Positions 8,086 to 16,091 of a stretch of 34,963 bases of DNA are shown here, one piece after another (within the stretch, counting starts at the first letter, position 1; every line of letters begins with the position of its first letter). The notes below the pieces were generated by a model, which saw only the letters and a list, made by a program, of their open reading frames with translations, made no database searches and was not told where the DNA came from. Origin of the DNA: JANYIP01 sp031394045 (lineage in GTDB: Bacteria; Actinomycetota; Actinomycetes; Prado026); NCBI GenBank assembly GCA_031394045.1, contig JANMWN010000213.1, positions 1 through 34,963 on the forward strand, given 5' to 3'. The position numbers were made by a program, and so were the translations under genes.

Positions 8086-9243
8086 ATGCGTGCGGCCTCC
8101 GACGTCGAAGATCGGGCCGGGCACGTCCAGGCAGCCCTCGGGCGGGCACGTGCCGTCGTGTCGAGCGAGGGCCGGCCCGGTGTCGTCCTGACGACCCCCG
8201 GCGCGGTGGCCTGGCTCACCGGCGGCGCGAACACGCCGATCGACCGTTCGGCTGCCGTCGACGTGGTCTGGGTCGCGATCGGCATGGACCGTGCGTGCAT
8301 CATCACCACCGACGTCGAGGCCCCGAGGATCGCGGCCGAGCACTGCCCCGAACGGCTCGGGCTCGAGCTGGTCGCGGTGCCCTGGTGGGACGCGGATGCG
8401 TTCGTCCGCGCCGCCGCCGAAGCGGTGGGGTCGTCGACCGAAGCGCTCGCAGCCGACGGGCACCCGGCCTTCGGGTACGACATCAGCCAGCAGCTAACGC
8501 GGGAGCGACTTGGCCTCGACGGGTGGGAGCAAGATCGCCTGCGCGAGCTTGGCCGGGACGCGGCCGCCGCAGTCGAGGGTGCGCTGCGTACGTGGCGGCC
8601 GGGCGAGCGGGACCGCGATATCGCCGCCCGGATCGCCGCCGCAGTCGAGCTCTTCGGCGGCCAGGCGCCGGTGCTGCTGGTCGGCGGAGACGACCGCCTC
8701 CGGCAGTTCCGTCACCCGGTAGCCGTGGGGGCCGCGCTGCACGAGGTCGTGATGGCGGTGCTCGTCGCCAGCCGTGACGGTCAGCACGTCGCACTCACGA
8801 GGTACGTCGCGGCATCGCCTCCCGCCGGGCAGCTGGCCGATGGGCTGGCGGCCGCACGGCGTCTGCACCGCCGGCTCCTCGCGGCCGGCCAGCCGGACGT
8901 CACTGCCGGCGAGCTGCTCTCCGAGCTGGCCACCGGGTACGCCGACGAGGGCGCCGACGGCGCCTGGAGCCAGCACTACCAGGGCGGGCCGATCGGCTAC
9001 GCCCAACGGGAGTTCGAGATCGCGCCCACCCAGACCGACAGCCCGTGGTGGTCGACCCGGTTGCCGGCCGGTTGCGCGGTTGCCTGGAACCCCAGCCTGC
9101 CCGGCGGCGCCAAGGACGAGGACACCTACCTCATCCACGCCGGTACGCCGGAGCTCGTGACGATCAGTGGCCAGGCGCCGGGCTGGCCCCTCGCCGACGA
9201 GCAGCTGCCAGCCCGACCCGGCGTACTGATCGCCCAGACGTGA
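8086..9243 (+). CDS. M24 (pita-bread fold) protein lacking metal ligands
   Basis: 385 residues with the layout of aminopeptidase P/creatinase: a creatinase-type N-terminal domain (about 1-150) and a C-terminal M24 domain. Aligned by eye to PepP, the two metal Asp positions fall at about residue 228 and A236 (VALTRYV), the ligand His in QHYQGGPIGY becomes Gly, and the first ligand Glu becomes N335 (AWNPSLPG). Only E345 (KDEDTYLI) is kept. It is thus unlikely to be a metallopeptidase and may, like creatinase, act without metal on a small molecule. ATG at 8086 has GGAGG ten bases upstream. As first gene of the sugar-acid operon it probably acts on a pathway-linked compound, but its function is unknown. 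Confidence 0.75.
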   Translation: MRAASDVEDRAGHVQAALGRARAVVSSEGRPGVVLTTPGAVAWLTGGANTPIDRSAAVDVVWVAIGMDRACIITTDVEAPRIAAEHCPERLGLELVAVPWWDADAFVRAAAEAVGSSTEALAADGHPAFGYDISQQLTRERLGLDGWEQDRLRELGRDAAAAVEGALRTWRPGERDRDIAARIAAAVELFGGQAPVLLVGGDDRLRQFRHPVAVGAALHEVVMAVLVASRDGQHVALTRYVAASPPAGQLADGLAAARRLHRRLLAAGQPDVTAGELLSELATGYADEGADGAWSQHYQGGPIGYAQREFEIAPTQTDSPWWSTRLPAGCAVAWNPSLPGGAKDEDTYLIHAGTPELVTISGQAPGWPLADEQLPARPGVLIAQT

Positions 9244-9255
9244 AGGGACTGTTGC

Positions 9256-10176
9256 ATGCGTTCTGACCGATTGCTCGCGGCTGCCGGGCTCGCCCCGGAG
9301 ACCTTGGTGGTGCCCAGCGAGCACCGATTCCCCGACGGCGCCCATTTCCGGATCGAGGTCCCGTCGGTCGAGGGGCCCGATGTGCTCGCCGCGGTGCTCG
9401 ACGAGGCTGCCGCGCGGGGAGTCACCGTCAATCGGGTGTCCCAGGGCAGTGGGGCGATGCTGCACACGGAGGCCGAGCTCGCACAGATGGCCCGCATCGG
9501 CGCCGACGCCGGCCTCGAGGTGTCGTTGTTCGTGGGGCCGAGAGAGGAGTGGGGCGTCTCGGCCATGTCACGGTCGGCCGACGGCGCAGCCCTCGCCGGT
9601 GGTGTACGCGGCCTGCGCCAGCTCCGGTACGCGGTCGAGGATGTCGTGCGCGCGGCCGACTGCGGAATCCGCGGCTTCCTCGTCGCCGACGTCGGCCTGC
9701 TGCACGTGCTGCGGCAGGCCCAGCTCGCCGGCCAGCTCCCCGCCGGCATCGTGTGGAAGGTCTCCGTGCTGGCCGCCCCCTCGAACCCTGCGGCGCTGCG
9801 CGTGCTTGAGACCATCGGCGCCGGCACCGTCAATCTGCCCACGGATCTCACTCTGGCAGAGCTCGCGGAGATGCGGGCGGCGAGCCCGCTCCCGCTCGAC
9901 CTGTACGTCGAGGCGCCGGACGCGATGGGTGGGGTGGTCCGTGGCGAGCAGGTCGCCGACCTGGTCCAGGTCGCTGCCCCGCTTTACGTGAAGTACGGCC
10001 TGCGCAACTCGCGCCCGCTCTACCCGGCTGGGCTGCACGTCCAGCACGATGCCGAGCTGATCGCGCGGGAGAAGGTCCGGCGCGCCCAGGTGTCGTTGGA
10101 GTGGCTCGAGCGCAGCGGACTTGATCTGGATCAGTCCAAGCCAGGTGCAGAGGGGCTGGCCGTCCCGGAACCCTGA
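9256..10176 (+). CDS. U32-peptidase-like / TIM-barrel protein of unknown function
   Basis: 306 residues of alternating strands and helices. Conserved-looking stretches are FPDGAHFRIEVPSVEGP, RVSQGSGAML, VEDVVRAADCGIRGFLVADV, LDLYVEAPDAMGG and YVKYGLRN. It resembles actinomycete proteins that I recall being labelled U32-family peptidases, but this is a weak identification. It has one cysteine only, so it cannot hold the four-Cys iron-sulphur cluster of U32 members such as UbiU/UbiV. There is no signal peptide or membrane segment. It starts 12 bases after the M24-like gene stop with AAGGGA as ribosome site, so the pair is almost certainly co-translated. It could be a barrel enzyme (aldolase, epimerase or lyase) of the same pathway. 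Confidence 0.7.
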   Translation: MRSDRLLAAAGLAPETLVVPSEHRFPDGAHFRIEVPSVEGPDVLAAVLDEAAARGVTVNRVSQGSGAMLHTEAELAQMARIGADAGLEVSLFVGPREEWGVSAMSRSADGAALAGGVRGLRQLRYAVEDVVRAADCGIRGFLVADVGLLHVLRQAQLAGQLPAGIVWKVSVLAAPSNPAALRVLETIGAGTVNLPTDLTLAELAEMRAASPLPLDLYVEAPDAMGGVVRGEQVADLVQVAAPLYVKYGLRNSRPLYPAGLHVQHDAELIAREKVRRAQVSLEWLERSGLDLDQSKPGAEGLAVPEP

Positions 10177-10182
10177 TCTGCT

Positions 10183-10217
10183 GTACGACCAGCCCGTACG
10201 ACCCAGCCCGTACGACC
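10183..10217. repeat. Three copies of GTACGACC before the dehydratase gene
   Basis: GTACGACC recurs at 10183, 10196 and 10210, separated by AGCCC or CAGCCC. The array fills the gap between the U32-like gene and the ribosome binding site of the dehydratase. It may be a slippage product or a protein-binding array. Confidence 0.7.
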
Positions 10218-10238
10218 CCAGCCGGGAAGGAGGTGAGC

Positions 10239-11960
10239 ATGAAGCTCCGGAGCCAGGAGTGGTTCGAGGGTGACGACGAGGTCGCAGTCATCCACCGGGT
10301 CGCGATGCGCAACGCCGGGTTCGAGGTCTCGGCCGACGACGACCGGCCGGTGATCGGCGTGCTCAACTCCGCGAGCGACCTCAACCCATGCAACCTTCCG
10401 TTGCGGGCGCTCGCCGACGACGTCAAGCGTGGCGTCGTCGCGGCCGGTGGCATCCCCGTCGAGCTGCCGGTGATGTCGCTCGGCGAAGACCTGATGAAGC
10501 CGTCGGCGATGCTCTACCGGAACCTGCTGTCGATGGAGGTCGAGGAGTACCTGCGGTCGTACCCGCTCGATGGCGCTGTGCTCCTGGCCAACTGTGACAA
10601 GTCGGTGCCCGGCGCCGTGATGGGTGCCGCCAGCGCCGATCTGCCGTTCCTGCTTGTGACCGCTGGTGCCCGGCCGGTGTCGACGTTCCGGGGCCGCCGG
10701 GTCGGTACGGGCACGGACCTCTGGCGGGCCTGGGAGGACCACCGGGCCGGCAGGCTGGACGATGCCGGCTGGGCCGAGCTGGAGCAGTGCCTCGCCTGTG
10801 GCCAGGGTTCCTGCAACACGATGGGCACCGCCTCGTCGATGGCGATCCTCGTCGAGGTCCTCGGCCTGTCACTGCCTGGTACGTCGGTCATCCCGGCCGG
10901 TGAGCTCGCGCGGGCCCAGGCCGCGCACGACTCCGGGGAGCGAGTGGTGGCGATGGTGACCGACGCGGTCCTGCCGTCGACGGTCCTCACCGCTGCCGCG
11001 TTCCGGAACGCTACCCGTGCGCTGCACGCAGTCGGTGGCTCCACCAACGCCCTCGTCCACCTGCTGGCGATCGCCGGACGGGGCTCGGCCGAGCTGCGGT
11101 TGTCCGACCTCGGCGAGCTCGGCCGCGGCATCGGGGTGCTGGCCGACGTCGAGCCGTCGGGGCAGCTGCTCATTCAGGACTTCCACGCGGCCGGTGGCGT
11201 ACCGGCTCTCATCCGGCTGCTGGCCGAGCACTTTGAGCTCGACGCCGTCACCGCGACCGGGCGGCCCTGGCGGGACGAGCTGCCCACGTCGGTCGAGACC
11301 GGCGGCGCACTGCTCGCCCCGAGCGCGCCGCTGAAGCAGGATGGCGCATTCGCTGTCGTCACCGGCAGCCTGGCCCCCGATGGTGCGGTGCTCAAGACCT
11401 CGGCAGCGTCGGCCGCCTTGATGACGCACAGCGGGCCGGCGCTCGTCTTTCGGTCGTACGCAGACATGCGGGCCCGGATCGATGATCCCGAGCTGCCGGT
11501 GACCGCAGACACCGTGCTGGTGCTGGCCGGAGCCGGCCCTGTCGGCGTACCGGGCATGCCCGAGTGGGGCATGATCCCGATCCCCGCCAAGCTTGCCGCC
11601 GCCGGGGTGACGGACATGGTGCGCGTCACCGATGCGAGGATGAGTGGGACGTCCTTCGGCACCTGCTTCTTGCACGTCGCCCCAGAGGCCGCCGTCGGTG
11701 GTCCGCTGGCGCTCGTGCAGGACGGCGACATGGTCCGGGTCGATGTCGCGGCCGGTCGGCTCGATCTGGACATCGGGACCGATGAGCTGGCCAGCCGTCG
11801 GGCTGCCTGGGTCGCGACCCCCTCTCCACACCTGCGCGGCTGGCCGGCGCTCTACCAGTCGCACGTCACCCAGGCCGACACCGGGTGCGACTTCGACTTC
11901 CTGCGAGCACCGACCCCGGCGCACCGCAGGTTTGTGCCTCCTGTCGTCGGGAGGTCCTGA
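10239..11960 (+). CDS. IlvD/Edd-family sugar-acid (pentonate) dehydratase
   Basis: It removes water from an aldonate to give the 2-keto-3-deoxy acid using a [2Fe-2S] cluster and Mg2+. The 573 residues carry the three cluster cysteines C51 (NPCNLP), C119 (NCDKSVPG) and C192 (GQGSCNTMGT). The spacings of 68 and 73 are those I recall for L-arabinonate dehydratase. K121 is in the place of the carbamylated Lys and the catalytic Ser region RMSGTSFGT is present. It is not the biosynthetic IlvD, as shown by the residues around the first cysteine and by the catabolic setting. The ATG at 10239 is preferred to GTG 10233 because AGGAGG ends five bases before it. L-arabinonate or D-xylonate are likely substrates, inferred from the neighbours. 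Confidence 0.88.
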   Translation: MKLRSQEWFEGDDEVAVIHRVAMRNAGFEVSADDDRPVIGVLNSASDLNPCNLPLRALADDVKRGVVAAGGIPVELPVMSLGEDLMKPSAMLYRNLLSMEVEEYLRSYPLDGAVLLANCDKSVPGAVMGAASADLPFLLVTAGARPVSTFRGRRVGTGTDLWRAWEDHRAGRLDDAGWAELEQCLACGQGSCNTMGTASSMAILVEVLGLSLPGTSVIPAGELARAQAAHDSGERVVAMVTDAVLPSTVLTAAAFRNATRALHAVGGSTNALVHLLAIAGRGSAELRLSDLGELGRGIGVLADVEPSGQLLIQDFHAAGGVPALIRLLAEHFELDAVTATGRPWRDELPTSVETGGALLAPSAPLKQDGAFAVVTGSLAPDGAVLKTSAASAALMTHSGPALVFRSYADMRARIDDPELPVTADTVLVLAGAGPVGVPGMPEWGMIPIPAKLAAAGVTDMVRVTDARMSGTSFGTCFLHVAPEAAVGGPLALVQDGDMVRVDVAAGRLDLDIGTDELASRRAAWVATPSPHLRGWPALYQSHVTQADTGCDFDFLRAPTPAHRRFVPPVVGRS

Positions 11961-12000
11961 TGGACCTTGCGAGCAAGAGGCAGCCGGCATCCACGCCACC

Positions 12001-12020
12001 CCACAGCGGACACGCTGCGG
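12001..12020 (+). other. Short stem-loop before the sugar-binding lipoprotein gene
   Basis: CCACAGCG, GACA loop, CGCTGCGG: an 8-bp stem with one mismatch, just upstream of the ribosome site (12028-12033) of the lipoprotein gene. It could protect or tune the downstream mRNA. Confidence 0.35.
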
Positions 12021-12037
12021 CACGACTAGGAGGACAC

Positions 12038-13348
12038 GTGCGACGAACAGCTCTTCTCGCGACAGTTGCTGCAACCGCAGTGGTCTTGGCCGCATGCAGC
12101 AGCGGCAGCGCCGGCCCGAGTGCCGGGACAGGCAGCTCGCCGGGTACCGCTCCGGTGACGCTCACGCTGTGGCACAACTACGGCACCGAGCAGAACGCGA
12201 CGGCGACGCAGAAGCTCACCGACGCCTACCACGCGCTGCACCCGAACGTGACGTTCAAGGTCGTCAGCCAGCCCGGCGACAACTACTTCTCCCTCCTGCA
12301 GGCGTCCGCGGTCTCCAAGACCGGACCGGACCTGGCGGTCATGTGGACGGGGCTCTTCACCTTGAAGTACAAGAGCTTCTTGGTGAACCTCAAGGACAAG
12401 GTCCCTGCGGCCACCCTCGCCCGCGTCCAGGGTCTGCAGTGGATGTCGGACGGCTTCGACGCCAGCAACGGCCCGTTCGTCATGCCGCTCGAGCAGCAGT
12501 TCTACATCGGCTTCTACAGCAAGAGCGCGTTCGCCAAGGCCGGTGTCAGTGCAGTGCCGACGACGTGGGACGAGCTGTACGCCGCCTGCGGAAAGCTCAA
12601 GGCCGCGGGCTACACCCCGCTGGTCTACGGCAACGGCGGCCAGAGCCTGGGCGCTGAGTTCTACCCCTGGTACGACTCGAGCTACATGATGATCGGCGCG
12701 CACTCGGTCGACGACTGGAAGGGTCTGTACAACGGGAAGATCCCGTGGAACGACCCGGCGAACGTCGCACAGATGACGAAGTGGGCGGCCCTCGAGTCCA
12801 AGGGCTGCACCAACTCCGACATCCTGACCAAGACCAACAACCTGGACAACTTCACCGGCGGCAAGGCCGCGATGATCGTCGATGGGACCTGGGACACCCA
12901 GAAGTTCACCGACGCCATGAAGGACGATGTCGCAGCGTTCGTGCCACCGTTCTCGGACACCCCGATCAAGGGTGTGGTGCAGTTCCCGGGTGACGGTCTC
13001 AGTATCACCAGCTACTCCACCCACCAGGCGGTGGCTGCCGACTTCCTCACTTTCCTCGCGAGCGATGCCGGCGCGAAGATCATCAACGACGCCGGCCTCA
13101 TCCCGGACCTGACTGGGACGACCACGACCAACCCGGTGAACCAGCAGATGCTGGGGTTCGTCGCGGATCAGGGCTTCACGGCCTACCCCATGCTCGACAA
13201 CGTCGTACAAGGTGATGTGGTCGACTCCGGCAACAAGGTGCTCCCGCCGGTGCTCGCAGGCAAGACGTCGCCTTCGGACGGGCTCGGTCAGCTCAACACG
13301 GTCTGGCAACAGCTTTCGCCGGACCAGCGTGGCGACAACTACTCCTAG
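12038..13348 (+). CDS. ABC transporter sugar-binding lipoprotein
   Basis: An extracytoplasmic solute-binding protein of family 1 (about 436 residues). The N-terminus VRRTALLATVAATAVVLAAC is a lipoprotein signal with lipobox LAAC and lipidated Cys20, followed by a Ser/Gly-rich linker and the domain opening VTLTLWHNYGTEQ. The GTG at 12038 is chosen because AGGAGG lies four bases before it and it gives a normal-length signal. An in-frame ATG at 11960 that overlaps the dehydratase stop would add 26 residues before the signal. It delivers a sugar or sugar acid to the two permeases encoded next. A strong hairpin just after its stop probably keeps its mRNA more abundant than that of the permeases. 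Confidence 0.93.
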   Translation: MRRTALLATVAATAVVLAACSSGSAGPSAGTGSSPGTAPVTLTLWHNYGTEQNATATQKLTDAYHALHPNVTFKVVSQPGDNYFSLLQASAVSKTGPDLAVMWTGLFTLKYKSFLVNLKDKVPAATLARVQGLQWMSDGFDASNGPFVMPLEQQFYIGFYSKSAFAKAGVSAVPTTWDELYAACGKLKAAGYTPLVYGNGGQSLGAEFYPWYDSSYMMIGAHSVDDWKGLYNGKIPWNDPANVAQMTKWAALESKGCTNSDILTKTNNLDNFTGGKAAMIVDGTWDTQKFTDAMKDDVAAFVPPFSDTPIKGVVQFPGDGLSITSYSTHQAVAADFLTFLASDAGAKIINDAGLIPDLTGTTTTNPVNQQMLGFVADQGFTAYPMLDNVVQGDVVDSGNKVLPPVLAGKTSPSDGLGQLNTVWQQLSPDQRGDNYS

Positions 13349-13360
13349 CCGCCCCGTGGC

Positions 13361-13402
13361 GGGCGAGGTACGACCCATCCACAGGTGGGGCGTACCTCGC
13401 CC
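13361..13402 (+). other. Long perfect hairpin between binding-protein and permease genes
   Basis: GGGCGAGGTACG (13361-13372) pairs perfectly with CGTACCTCGCCC (13391-13402). The 18-base loop can extend the stem (CCCA with TGGG). There is no U-tract, so it is more likely a 3'-end stabiliser or partial terminator that raises lipoprotein output relative to the permeases. Confidence 0.65.
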
Positions 13403-13439
13403 GTCCTCGAACTGCGTCGTGATGGCAGGAGACCCTTCG

Positions 13440-14360
13440 ATGAGCGCGCCGACCGCCGCGGCCCGACTACCGACGACGACCAAGCGTCGGCGGTCGGCGC
13501 TGGCCCGCAACCGCGGGCGTACCGGGATGGTGCTCGCGCTGCCTGCGTTCATCCTGGTGGCGCTGCTGCTCGGCATCCCCATGATCCAGGCTGTCTACTA
13601 CTCGATGACGCGCTGGGACGGCCTGGTCGCCTACTGGATCGGGCCGTCCACGTACGTCAAGCAGCTGAAGAACCCGATCTTCTGGCGGGTGCTCGAGAAC
13701 AATGGCCTGCTGCTTCTCGCGGTGCCTGTCGCCATCATCATCCCCCTGGGCATCGCTGCCGTGCTGCACGAACGGGTCGTCGGCTGGCGGTTCTTCCGGT
13801 CGATCTACTTCCTGCCCACAGCCGTCTCGTGGGTCGTCATCGGGATGGTCTCGGCCAGGTTCTTCGCCCAGGAGGGCACCCTCAACCACATGCTCGCCCT
13901 GGTTGGGCTCGGCTCGATCAAGACCGACTTCCTGTCCGGTGAGCACAGTGCGCTGCTCGCTGTCGCGGTCACGTTCGTGTGGTCGATGGTGGGGACCAAC
14001 ACGATCATCTTCCTGACCGGGCTGGCCACCATCGACCCGTCCTTGCACGAGGCGGCGAAGGTCGACGGCGCCGGGTCGCTGCGCATCTTCTTGCACATCA
14101 CCCTCCCGCAGCTGAAGCGGTTCGTGCAGTTCTCGTTCGTGATGACGGTCATCAGTGCTTTCACGGCCCTTTTCAGTCTGATCTTCGTTATGACCGGGGG
14201 CGGCCCGGGCTACGGCACCACGACCCTGGAGTTCTTCGTCTACCAGACGGCGTTCGCCAAGGGTGAGTTCGGCACCGGTGCACTGCTCGGAGTGATCCTC
14301 TTCGTGATCATGGCCGTGATCGGCCTCGCCCAGCTCAAGCTGCTTCGGTCCGATGACTAG
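13440..14360 (+). CDS. ABC sugar transporter permease 1
   Basis: A 306-residue MalF/UgpA-type inner-membrane subunit. After a basic N-terminal tail it has about six membrane helices, starting with VLALPAFILVALLLGIPMIQ. The ATPase-coupling EAA loop is EAAKVDGAGSLRIFLHITLP. The ATG at 13440 is supported by AGGAG eight bases upstream. It partners the binding lipoprotein and the second permease, whose ATG overlaps its end by eight bases. No ATPase gene lies in the locus, so a shared MsiK-type ATPase encoded elsewhere is expected. Confidence 0.92.
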   Translation: MSAPTAAARLPTTTKRRRSALARNRGRTGMVLALPAFILVALLLGIPMIQAVYYSMTRWDGLVAYWIGPSTYVKQLKNPIFWRVLENNGLLLLAVPVAIIIPLGIAAVLHERVVGWRFFRSIYFLPTAVSWVVIGMVSARFFAQEGTLNHMLALVGLGSIKTDFLSGEHSALLAVAVTFVWSMVGTNTIIFLTGLATIDPSLHEAAKVDGAGSLRIFLHITLPQLKRFVQFSFVMTVISAFTALFSLIFVMTGGGPGYGTTTLEFFVYQTAFAKGEFGTGALLGVILFVIMAVIGLAQLKLLRSDD

Positions 14361-15171
14361 ACGCCGCAGGTTCACCGTGCGCCGCGGCCTGCTGCTGGGG
14401 CTGATGGTCGTCATCGCGATCGTGATGATCTACCCGTTCTGGTTCATGATCGACACCTCGCTGCGCACCCAGGACCAGTACCAGTCAGGGCGGGGGCACT
14501 CGTTCGCCAGCTGGTCAGCACTCACCTCGGCCCTCCCGGTGGGCCAGCAGATGGTCAGCTCGATGATCGTCTGCGTGCTCTCGATCACGATCATCGTCGT
14601 GGTGAGCACGTCGGCCGGGTTCGCGTTCGCCAAGCTGCGCTTCACCGGGGCCACCCCGGTGTTCATCGCGATCATCGCGGCGATGCTCGTACCCATGCAG
14701 TCGATCATCATCCCGGCGTACGTGAACATCTCCAAGCTCAACCTGCTCACGAGCTACTGGGGTGCCGTGCTGGTGTACTCGGCGCTGGGCACACCGTTCG
14801 CCACGTTCTTGATGACGGCGTACTTCCGCGGGCTGCCGGACGAGCTGATCGAGGCCGCCGTCGTCGACGGGCTCGGCTACGGGAAGGCGTTCTGGCGCAT
14901 CGCCGTACCCTTGGCCATCCCCGCCATCGTCACCGTCACCGTCCTGCAGTTCATCCAGATCTGGGACGACCTGCTGATCGGCCTGCTCTTCCTGCAGAAC
15001 CCGGATCAACGCACCATCACCGTCGGCCTGGGTGCGCTGTCAGCGGGCCGGGTCACCGACATCCCGGTACTGATGGCCGGGTCGCTGGCCAGCGCGATCC
15101 CCGCGATCGTCGTCTACCTGATCTTCCAGCGTCACCTCATCAGCGGGCTAACCGCGGGGATCGGGAAGTGA
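14353..15171 (+). CDS. ABC sugar transporter permease 2
   Basis: A 272-residue MalG/UgpE-type permease with six predicted helices and the EAA loop EAAVVDGLGYGKAFWRIAVP. It begins inside the last codons of permease 1 (8-bp overlap) and its stop overlaps the GTG of the lactonase gene (GTGA). Transport and metabolism are therefore translationally coupled. Together with permease 1 it forms the membrane channel for the sugar captured by the upstream lipoprotein. Confidence 0.92.
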   Translation: MTRRRRFTVRRGLLLGLMVVIAIVMIYPFWFMIDTSLRTQDQYQSGRGHSFASWSALTSALPVGQQMVSSMIVCVLSITIIVVVSTSAGFAFAKLRFTGATPVFIAIIAAMLVPMQSIIIPAYVNISKLNLLTSYWGAVLVYSALGTPFATFLMTAYFRGLPDELIEAAVVDGLGYGKAFWRIAVPLAIPAIVTVTVLQFIQIWDDLLIGLLFLQNPDQRTITVGLGALSAGRVTDIPVLMAGSLASAIPAIVVYLIFQRHLISGLTAGIGK

Positions 15172-16091
15172 CGTCGGCGGCAGTCGTCGGGAGCTGGCAC
15201 GTTGCCGTCGCGAGCGCTTGTGAGCTGGCCGAGCGCCCGGTCTGGGACGCCCGGTCTGAGACGATCGTCTGGGTCGACGTCATCGGCGGCGTGCTTCATC
15301 GGTCGACGCCGGCAGGGACCGAAGGCGCTACCGCTGGCGCGTGGTACGACGAGACCGTGTCGGTAGGGGACGTGCTGGGCGCCGTTGCGCTCCGTACCGA
15401 TGGAGGCCTGGTAGCGGCCGTCGACTCGTCCTTTCGGCTACTGGACGCGGATGGTCGCGATGACGGCGACCCGGTGGTGGTGGACCTTCCGGCTGGGCAG
15501 CGGTTCAACGACGCGGCCTGCGACCCGGCCGGCCGACTGCTGGCTGGGACAACGTCCACCGTCGGACAGGTTGGCGCGGGCCTGCTCTGGTTGCTGGCCC
15601 CGTCGGGGCAGGTGCGGGTCCTGCTCGAGGCGGTCACCGAGTCAAACGGTCTCGACTGGTCGAGCGACGGGACCATCCTCTACTTCGTCGACTCGGGTGA
15701 GCCGGTCGTCCGCAGGTACGCCTACGACGTCGGTACCGGCGAGCTCCGCGGGCGGCTGGCCGACCTGGCGGTGCTCGGTCCTGACGAAGGAGTGCCGGAC
15801 GGACTCGTCGTCGACTCCGAGGGCGCGGTCTGGGTCGCGCTCTGGGAGGGCGGCGCTGTCCGTAGGTATGCCCCTGACGGCGACCTCATCGAGCACCACG
15901 TGATGCCGGTGGATCGACCGACCTGCCCGGCGTTCGCAGGTGCTGGTCTCGACGTCCTGGTCGTGACGACCGGATGGGAGGGACTCGACCAGTCCGAACG
16001 TGCGCTGCAGCCCTGGGCCGGGCACCTCCTGACCGGGCGGGTCGATGCCAGGGGCCGGCTTCCGCATCGATTCGGTGGTGGCCCCAGATGA
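15168..16091 (+). CDS. SMP-30/gluconolactonase-family sugar lactonase
   Basis: A 307-residue six-bladed propeller of the regucalcin type that hydrolyses aldonolactones to aldonates. The divalent-metal ligands are visible: E22 (AERPVWD), N160 (TESNGLDWS) and D211 (PDGLVVDS). The substrate-site residues R112, N114 and D115 (QRFNDAACDP) are also present. The usual GEGPxW motif is altered to AERPVW but the Glu is kept. The GTG start overlaps the permease stop, and its own stop overlaps the next ATG (ATGA). It would act between the dehydrogenase and the dehydratase. Confidence 0.9.
   Translation: MTSAAVVGSWHVAVASACELAERPVWDARSETIVWVDVIGGVLHRSTPAGTEGATAGAWYDETVSVGDVLGAVALRTDGGLVAAVDSSFRLLDADGRDDGDPVVVDLPAGQRFNDAACDPAGRLLAGTTSTVGQVGAGLLWLLAPSGQVRVLLEAVTESNGLDWSSDGTILYFVDSGEPVVRRYAYDVGTGELRGRLADLAVLGPDEGVPDGLVVDSEGAVWVALWEGGAVRRYAPDGDLIEHHVMPVDRPTCPAFAGAGLDVLVVTTGWEGLDQSERALQPWAGHLLTGRVDARGRLPHRFGGGPR

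Noticed and set aside
10239..11960. Biosynthetic IlvD (branched-chain amino acids)
   Set aside because: Neighbouring lactonase, KGSA dehydrogenase and transporter, and sugar-acid-type cysteine surroundings, fit a pentonate dehydratase better.
11960..12037. Earlier ATG (11960) for the sugar-binding lipoprotein, overlapping the dehydratase stop
   Set aside because: It would bury the lipoprotein signal behind 26 residues; GTG 12038 has AGGAGG and gives a normal signal peptide.
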